Source: a virus
IMG/VR virus record: IMGVR_UViG_3300025301_000091
Coordinates: 1 to 27,229 of that record
DNA: 27,229 nucleotides
Strand: one strand, 5' to 3'
Part shown: positions 22,511 to 27,229 of the stretch, piece after piece
How the letters are laid out: every line of letters starts with the position of its first letter
Numbering within the stretch: position 1 is the stretch's first letter
Translations under genes and position numbers: made by a program
The notes under the pieces: generated by a model
The model's input: the letters and a program-made list of their open reading frames with translations, nothing else
Databases searched by the model: none
Told to the model about the DNA's origin: nothing

Positions 22511-22672
22511 ATGCAGCAAGAACAAACACTCAAGATCTTATCAGATTTAACCAAAAAAGATATTGAAAAAATGTATGAAACCAAGGCATACTATAGCAAA
22601 CGCTACGGTTGGACATTGCGTCGTGTTGCTCCCCCTGTTACCTCTACATCAAACCTTCCTACCAACAGGTAA
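22511..22672 (+). CDS. Possible small hypothetical protein
   Basis: A 53-residue frame MQQEQTLKILSDLTKKDIEK, then MYETKAYYSKRYGWTLRRVA and a Pro/Thr/Ser-rich end. The first 35 residues look like a normal amphipathic helix with charged residues, which is why it is listed. No ribosome-binding site is seen, the start is 4 bases from a divergent TTG, and its last 24 bases overlap the convergent endonuclease gene. It would be the only plus-strand gene between 21745 and the window end. Treat as uncertain. Confidence 0.4.
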   Translation: MQQEQTLKILSDLTKKDIEKMYETKAYYSKRYGWTLRRVAPPVTSTSNLPTNR

Positions 22673-23101
22673 GTTCTTTATATAATCTATCATTCTTTTA
22701 AGTTCTTCTATATTTTCTTTAACCATACCTAAAGCTAAATTATGCCGGTGACACAAAATACCTCTTGGTAAAAGATCTGAATTATTTCTGTAATCTTTTC
22801 TTGTATATCGATGATCATGATCAATAACTAATTCTGATTCATTGCTTCTTCCTTTTATTCGTGTGGGAGCTTTGTCATAAAGAACATGTGGGCCACATGC
22901 AGGGCACTTTGTATCTTGTTTAAGCCACCAGTCAGCAACAGGTTTTCCCCATTCACATTTAATCTTTCGGTATCTTAAAGTTATTCTTCCGTCTGGAGTA
23001 GCACGTAACTTTGCTGCTTCTTTTCTTCTCGATCTTCTAATAGCTTCTTTTCCTTTTTCAGTCATAATATACCTTTCTTGTCTTTTATTTGCGTATGCCA
23101 T
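22649..23101 (-). CDS. Recombination endonuclease VII-like nuclease
   Basis: A 150-residue protein. Residues 1-50 are basic and helical and may bind DNA. The nuclease part has C66-P-A-C69, then ELVIDHDHRYT (D94, H95, D96, H97), then LPRGILCHRHNLALG (C117, H120, N121) and a final helix EELKRMIDYI. This is the endonuclease VII (His-Me finger) order: zinc pair, DHDH metal-binding motif, second zinc pair with RG.LC..CN. Here the last zinc ligand is His instead of Cys. The family resolves branched DNA such as Holliday junctions and cleans replication products before packaging. GGGAGG lies about 10 bases before the ATG, overlapping the end of the polymerase gene. Confidence 0.88.
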   Translation of the reverse strand: MAYANKRQERYIMTEKGKEAIRRSRRKEAAKLRATPDGRITLRYRKIKCEWGKPVADWWLKQDTKCPACGPHVLYDKAPTRIKGRSNESELVIDHDHRYTRKDYRNNSDLLPRGILCHRHNLALGMVKENIEELKRMIDYIKNLPVGRKV

Positions 23102-23102
23102 A

Positions 23103-24965
23103 TTATTTTGCCTCCCCCCATGAGGGACCTTTCTCTAAGTCAATTACACTGGGTATATTTAATTCTACACAATGTTCCATTACCTCAATGATCTTCTTCG
23201 CTTGCTCTTCTGATTCAAAAGAAAGATCGAGTTCATCATGAACCTGTATTAAAGGTAAGAAACCTTCTTCATATAGGATAACCATAGCTTGTTTAGTTTG
23301 ATCAGCGGCGCTGCCTTGTATTAATCTATTCAACGCTTTGTATGTCCACCCTCTTTTTATTCTAGTGAACCCACCATACTCACGTTCAGCTTGTTTTTTA
23401 GGAAGAGGTAGTCCTGCTCCAAATTCCCATGGCTCCCATAAATTAAAACGACATTTGCGTCCTTTGATTGTTCTAATAAAACCTACATCTCCTGCTCGTT
23501 TTTGTGCATTCTTAGTTAGTTGTTTAACAAAAGGTACATTAGTATGGTATTTAGAAAAAAGATCTTCAGCTTCAAATTCTGTAAGATTTAATTCATTTGC
23601 TAATTTAGCTTTGCCCATACCATACATCATGCCTAAATTAATTGTCTTTGCTTGTTTACGGTCAATGCCTGCCATGTCTGCTACAGTTTGATGAAAGTCT
23701 ATGTTGCCGGATTGATATCCTTCGACTAAATGCTGTGCCCCCTCAAGCTTAGTTAAGGCTGCATAATGTACTAGAAGACGTGGCTCTTGTTGAGAATAAT
23801 CAAAGCAGCCCCAGGTCTGTCCTTCTTCAGGAATAAATAGTCTTCTAATTAAAGGGCTTATATCTTTATTGCGAGCAGGGATTTGTTGCAGGTTTGGATT
23901 CTGCATACTTAACCGACCAGAGATCGTGCCTCCCTGCTCATTTCTCATTTGATTTATTTCAGCATGAATCCGCCCCTTGATCTCGTGCTTGAGGATACTG
24001 TCAATGAACGTGGTTCTCGCCTTATTAATCTCACGAGCTTCAACAACCAACCTTGCAAGTGGATTAGAATGATTCGACAAAAAGTCCTTGTCAAAGCGAG
24101 GCTGTTTAGACTTCTCAGTGCGCTCATAAGATATCCCTGCCGCATCAAAAGCCTTGGCGACAGATGTCGGAGTCCAAATATCAACGTGGATATTTGTAAT
24201 CTCATGGATTTTTTTAAGTATCTTTTTCTCTGTAGTATATAAAGATTTTTTTGTTCTCTCTGCGTGATCGACATCTACTCTTACTCCCTTCTTTTTCATT
24301 TCAAATAAAACAGGAAATAAATCTGTTTCTAATTTGAATACATCTATAAGTTCTTGTTTAACTATTTCACGTCTTAACACGCCCCATAGTTTTAATGTTA
24401 GGGATGCGTCCTGTTCAGCGTAGTGGCCCACATACATGGGAGGTAGTCTCCACATCTCAGTCTTTGCATCAACACCCCACTCCTTAGCTGCTTCATATAA
24501 AGCAGTTTGCGCTTTTTTTTCTCCTACATATTTTCTTCCTAACTCATCAAGAGAAAATCTGTTGGGTTCGTTTTCATTTACCAAAGGACCGGCTATCATC
24601 GTATCAATAATACGGCCGTGAACCTTTAGCCCCATTTGATGTAACCACCCTACATCATAAATTGCATTATGAAATATTTTATCACACGGTAATTCTAAAA
24701 TTTTTTTAAGCTGTCTTGTAAAAACCTTTTCATCTATATTGCCCCCGCCTTCATGACGAAGAGGAAAATAACCTTGCCACCCTTCAACAGCTATAGCTAC
24801 GCCAATAACATAACCATTACTCACGGCCCAACCAGGCCCTATTTTTTCACTCAATCCCGAGTCTCTTGTTTCTAAATCAATGGCAATTTCTTTTGCTTCG
24901 CTTAAATCAGGTATCCTTTCCGGAGGGAGCCATTCAATTTTAGTTTGAAATAAGGGTATCTGCAT
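23103..24965 (-). CDS. polA-like: Family A DNA polymerase with 3'-5' exonuclease
   Basis: A 620-residue replicative polymerase. Exonuclease: D30-L-E32 (motif I), FHNAIYDVGWL with D104 (II), YAEQDASLTL with Y182/D186 (III), all present, so proofreading should work. Polymerase: motif A FDYSQQEPRLLVHYA (D389, E394), motif B RKQAKTINLGMMYG (R436, K440, L444, Y448), motif C QVHDELD (H576, D577, E578). The residue equivalent to E. coli Phe762 is Leu444, a substitution described among marine viral PolA. No 5'-nuclease domain. AGGAGG follows the stop of the exonuclease gene (TAGGAGG) directly before the ATG. Replicates the phage genome with the neighbouring nuclease and helicase. Confidence 0.95.
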   Translation of the reverse strand: MQIPLFQTKIEWLPPERIPDLSEAKEIAIDLETRDSGLSEKIGPGWAVSNGYVIGVAIAVEGWQGYFPLRHEGGGNIDEKVFTRQLKKILELPCDKIFHNAIYDVGWLHQMGLKVHGRIIDTMIAGPLVNENEPNRFSLDELGRKYVGEKKAQTALYEAAKEWGVDAKTEMWRLPPMYVGHYAEQDASLTLKLWGVLRREIVKQELIDVFKLETDLFPVLFEMKKKGVRVDVDHAERTKKSLYTTEKKILKKIHEITNIHVDIWTPTSVAKAFDAAGISYERTEKSKQPRFDKDFLSNHSNPLARLVVEAREINKARTTFIDSILKHEIKGRIHAEINQMRNEQGGTISGRLSMQNPNLQQIPARNKDISPLIRRLFIPEEGQTWGCFDYSQQEPRLLVHYAALTKLEGAQHLVEGYQSGNIDFHQTVADMAGIDRKQAKTINLGMMYGMGKAKLANELNLTEFEAEDLFSKYHTNVPFVKQLTKNAQKRAGDVGFIRTIKGRKCRFNLWEPWEFGAGLPLPKKQAEREYGGFTRIKRGWTYKALNRLIQGSAADQTKQAMVILYEEGFLPLIQVHDELDLSFESEEQAKKIIEVMEHCVELNIPSVIDLEKGPSWGEAK

Positions 24966-24972
24966 AGGCCTC

Positions 24973-25836
24973 CTATTTTATTTCCTTTATGGTTTTTTGA
25001 ATTTCATCATATCGCAGCTGCGCCCACTTATATTCCCTGTGTTTTACATCTCTATCAGTGGCGATAAAATCACTTAGCCTTTCACAAAACCTTTCATAAT
25101 ACATATTCCATTCCTCCCCCTCAATAATAATGCGCTTAAATTCTTCTTCACGTGTGACTATCAAGATAACTCCTTTTTTAATGTTAGTTCTACATTGTAA
25201 ATTATGAGCCATTCCGTATGCCGCCACTTGCATTTTCCAATCCTCGGTCCATTCTTCTTTAGGCATTTGTTTTTTTGTTTTAAAATCAACAATGGCTTCT
25301 TCCCCTTCATAAACTCCCACGAGATCAATAACGCCCCGGAAATAAATGCTGTAATAAATATGAGCTTCTACTCCGTAGACCCATTCCAAGCGATCCTTTA
25401 ATCCTTTTTCCAATATTATATTTCCCATCTTAGTTGCGAGCTCAGCGTAGGGGTGGTATGCGGGATTGACAAGGGGAGGATAGTTTGCATATTTTGATTT
25501 CCATTCATCACCAAGCCTCCAATTAATGCAAAATTTCCAAATAGAATTTTCCAGATATTTGTGCATACTTTTTCCAATGCTTATTCCTTCTTCAGTAATT
25601 CGGTTAGCTTCTTCTTCCCCCACTCTTTTTCTCCAAGCCTCCAGTCCAGCTTTATCTTTTGTGCCATCAAGTATTCTTGTAGGAGAAAGTAATAAATGGG
25701 AGTCCTCGGGCCATCCATACCTATCTTTTTCTTCGTTATAAAAATCATTATACTTAAAAGTAATTTCTCGACAGCTTTCAGGATACATTCCCACTGTTCG
25801 TTTTCCATCCTTGCTTCTTATTGTTGTTTTTTTCAT
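24973..25836 (-). CDS. PD-(D/E)XK exonuclease (RecB/Cas4-like)
   Basis: A 287-residue protein. GKSMHKYLENSIW gives the family's His (H92). GVEAHIYYSIYFRGVIDLVG has E157 and D171, EEAIVDFKTKKQ has D184-F-K186, and MQVAAYGMAHNL has Q203. This is the RecB-like order H...E..GxxD...DxK...QxxxY for Mg-dependent DNA cleavage. In podophages such an enzyme next to PolA takes the place of the T7 gp6 exonuclease: degrading host DNA and removing primers or trimming ends for recombination. Starts as an ATGA overlap with the DUF6378-like gene and ends 7 bases before polA. Confidence 0.88.
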   Translation of the reverse strand: MKKTTIRSKDGKRTVGMYPESCREITFKYNDFYNEEKDRYGWPEDSHLLLSPTRILDGTKDKAGLEAWRKRVGEEEANRITEEGISIGKSMHKYLENSIWKFCINWRLGDEWKSKYANYPPLVNPAYHPYAELATKMGNIILEKGLKDRLEWVYGVEAHIYYSIYFRGVIDLVGVYEGEEAIVDFKTKKQMPKEEWTEDWKMQVAAYGMAHNLQCRTNIKKGVILIVTREEEFKRIIIEGEEWNMYYERFCERLSDFIATDRDVKHREYKWAQLRYDEIQKTIKEIK

Positions 25837-26096
25837 TCTTTATCCTGTATTTCCCCTGCGATTGCCGCGTATCCCGCCATGTCTACGTAACAGTCTTCCG
25901 TCTTTCTGTGTTTCAGTCGTGCTACTTTTACAAGGAGCATACATATTGCCACATCATGAGGCGATATTTCTGTTTCTAAATAAGCACTCCATAAGTCTGC
26001 GATGTTTTTATGGTTCTCATATTTATTCCCATAATCATGTTGTCTTTGTCCCGTTACAACTTTGATAGCCTTGTCTAAATAATCTCTTGTTCTCAT
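25833..26096 (-). CDS. DUF6378-like small phage protein
   Basis: An 87-residue helical protein: RDYLDKAIKVVTGQRQHDYG, then NHKNIADLWSAYLETEISPH, then DVAICMLLVKVARLKHR and a DCYVDMAGYAAIAGEI end. I recall this pattern (V.G.R..dYG, N...IA.LWSAYL, DV...M.LVK.AR, D..VD.aGYAA) from the DUF6378 family of phage proteins, whose function is unknown. The ATG at 26096 is chosen because GGAGGGTG lies just before it and the ATG overlaps the helicase stop as TAATG. An in-frame ATG 12 bases earlier lacks these features. Sits between helicase and exonuclease genes, so a DNA-metabolism role is likely. Confidence 0.75.
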   Translation of the reverse strand: MRTRDYLDKAIKVVTGQRQHDYGNKYENHKNIADLWSAYLETEISPHDVAICMLLVKVARLKHRKTEDCYVDMAGYAAIAGEIQDKE

Positions 26097-27229
26097 TACA
26101 CCCTCCAAAACATTTCTGAAAACTCTTTATCATTTTCTGAACGCACCATGTGCAATTCATTTTTTGCTCGTGTCATTCCCACATAGAAGACCCGGCGTTC
26201 TGCATCCCTATTTTTTCTATACCCCTCATCAACACGGTGGGATAACTGAGAAAATAATAATACATTGCTTGCTTCCCCGCCTTTTGATCCATGAATAGTA
26301 GAGAGTTTAACTTTTGCTTCATGGTTTAAATTTTGATTTCGTCTTAATGAAGCCAATAAATAAGCCAGTCTTGTTGGAGATATACGATCTAACGCTACAT
26401 CCCATTGCATAGTCTGGGGTAAAAGTAATCCGTGATTATCTATTAAATCCCCATGGGTATATTCTTTATCTTCACTGGCCCGTGGCATTGTTTTGAATCC
26501 ATACTTTACTCCTGTATCTACATTCATATAATGATACATGGCCTTTACACCTTCTAATGTAATAGACCGGTTGCGTGTAAGTTTAGTCCAACTATTAATA
26601 GCTAGGAGTAGACGATCACTCACGGATTTAGAATTGTGTCGTTGATAAAATATCCCCCGCGTTTTTAATTCTTCTTCCACTTTGTCTAATATATAATTTG
26701 TTCGTGCTAAAATTAGCCAATCATCTTTTAAGAAATCTATATTACGATAGGGATTGGTTTGAAGTTTTAATACCCCTTCTCTCTCTGTAGCCCCCCATTC
26801 TTTTTGTACTCGGTGGTTGTGTCCTATACGGCCTATTACAGAATTTGCCCGCTGTTGCACGGCTAACGGTACACGGTACGATTGATTTAAAATAATTCTA
26901 TTTCCTGTCTGTTGTTTAAAGCGCCACGGGTGTGCGCCCGCCCATTCAAATATAGCTTGATCATCATCCCCGGCAATATAGGTATGAGTAGCATTTTTAG
27001 ATAAAATGTCTACCATATTCCATTGAATTGCGCTAAGATCTTGCGCCTCATCTATAATAAGTAAACGAAACTTAGGAGATACATTACGTTTAATAAACTC
27101 TAGGATCATATCAGTGAAGTCCAGGAAGCCATTTTGTTTTTTATATTTCTCTAATCCCACTCCTATTTTACGTAACTTTAAAATACCCCCAGGCAAATGT
27201 CCGGTCTGTGGCTGACAGAATTGATGTTC
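26096..27229 (-). CDS. UvrD/Rep-family superfamily 1 helicase, N-terminus cut by window
   Basis: The frame runs off the right edge, so at least the Walker A motif and the start are outside. Present, in order: motif II RLLIIDEAQDLSAIQW, motif III YIAGDDDQAIFEWAGAHPW, motif IV LNQSYR, a stretch DDWLILARTNY, motif V VKLSTIHGSKGGEASNVLLF and motif VI ERRVFYVGMTRAKNELHM. These are the SF1A helicase motifs with correct order and key residues (DEAQ, GDDDQ, TIHGSKG, VGMTRAK). The visible 377 residues are short of a full UvrD (about 700), and phage versions are smaller. It would unwind DNA by ATP hydrolysis for replication or recombination with the neighbouring nuclease and PolA. Last codon overlaps the DUF6378-like ATG. 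Confidence 0.93.
   Translation of the reverse strand, partial: EHQFCQPQTGHLPGGILKLRKIGVGLEKYKKQNGFLDFTDMILEFIKRNVSPKFRLLIIDEAQDLSAIQWNMVDILSKNATHTYIAGDDDQAIFEWAGAHPWRFKQQTGNRIILNQSYRVPLAVQQRANSVIGRIGHNHRVQKEWGATEREGVLKLQTNPYRNIDFLKDDWLILARTNYILDKVEEELKTRGIFYQRHNSKSVSDRLLLAINSWTKLTRNRSITLEGVKAMYHYMNVDTGVKYGFKTMPRASEDKEYTHGDLIDNHGLLLPQTMQWDVALDRISPTRLAYLLASLRRNQNLNHEAKVKLSTIHGSKGGEASNVLLFSQLSHRVDEGYRKNRDAERRVFYVGMTRAKNELHMVRSENDKEFSEMFWRV

Noticed and set aside
23954-24274. 106-codon minus-strand frame inside polA
   Set aside because: Alternative frame of the DNA polymerase gene, whose own motifs are intact throughout.
1-27229. tRNA genes, CRISPR array, insertion sequence, integrase or attachment site
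   Set aside because: No cloverleaf arms, spaced repeats, transposase or integrase motifs were recognised; a dedicated scan was not possible.

Overview
The window looks like about 27 kb of an AT-rich marine tailed-phage genome, most likely a short-tailed (podovirus-type) phage. Evidence from the sequence: a collar-domain tail fibre gene, a P22 gp10-like DNA-stabilisation/tail protein, three large glycine- or coiled-coil-rich proteins of the DNA-ejection type, a phage family A DNA polymerase, an endonuclease VII, a PD-(D/E)XK exonuclease, and almost no space between genes. The low GC and several small proteins resemble marine phages of alphaproteobacteria such as SAR11. That host link is inference from memory of the families and is not proven here. 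No terminase, portal, capsid, integrase, RNA polymerase, endolysin, tRNA or CRISPR is visible, so this is part of a larger genome.

Layout. (1) 6-1454, plus strand: end of the tail-fibre module. (2) 1451-5251, minus strand: six coupled genes, four of them Fe(II)-oxygenase-like, plus a family 9-type glycosyltransferase and a DUF6065-like protein. (3) 5378-5593: one lone plus-strand gene with a coiled coil and a possible zinc site. (4) 5590-11735, minus strand: three more oxygenases, a GT-A glycosyltransferase, small virion-type proteins, a heptad-repeat protein and the P22 gp10-like protein. (5) 11736-11845: divergent control region with a palindromic TATAAT element. (6) 11846-21745, plus strand: putative internal-virion/ejection proteins, then a small membrane protein. 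(7) 21742-22506, minus strand: small membrane or exported proteins. (8) 22649-27229, minus strand: replication and recombination genes (endonuclease VII, PolA, PD-(D/E)XK nuclease, DUF6378-like protein, UvrD-like helicase cut by the window edge).

How they may work together. The PolA, nuclease, helicase and endonuclease VII genes form a replication/recombination cassette. The plus-strand block 11846-21557 probably makes the proteins ejected with the DNA. The most unusual part is 1451-11617: seven non-identical oxygenase-like genes and two glycosyltransferases, interleaved with tail and virion genes. Both glycosyltransferases overlap or abut an HxD-type oxygenase gene. I infer a hydroxylate-then-glycosylate system acting on virion proteins, host surface glycans or nucleotides. 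The target is unknown.

Two genes (5840-6433 and 21742-21939) have clear coding content but no ATG, GTG or TTG start. They appear to begin at ATC and ATT. All three convergent junctions (1451-1454, 5590-5593, 21742-21745) share one TTAA as the stop codons of both genes.
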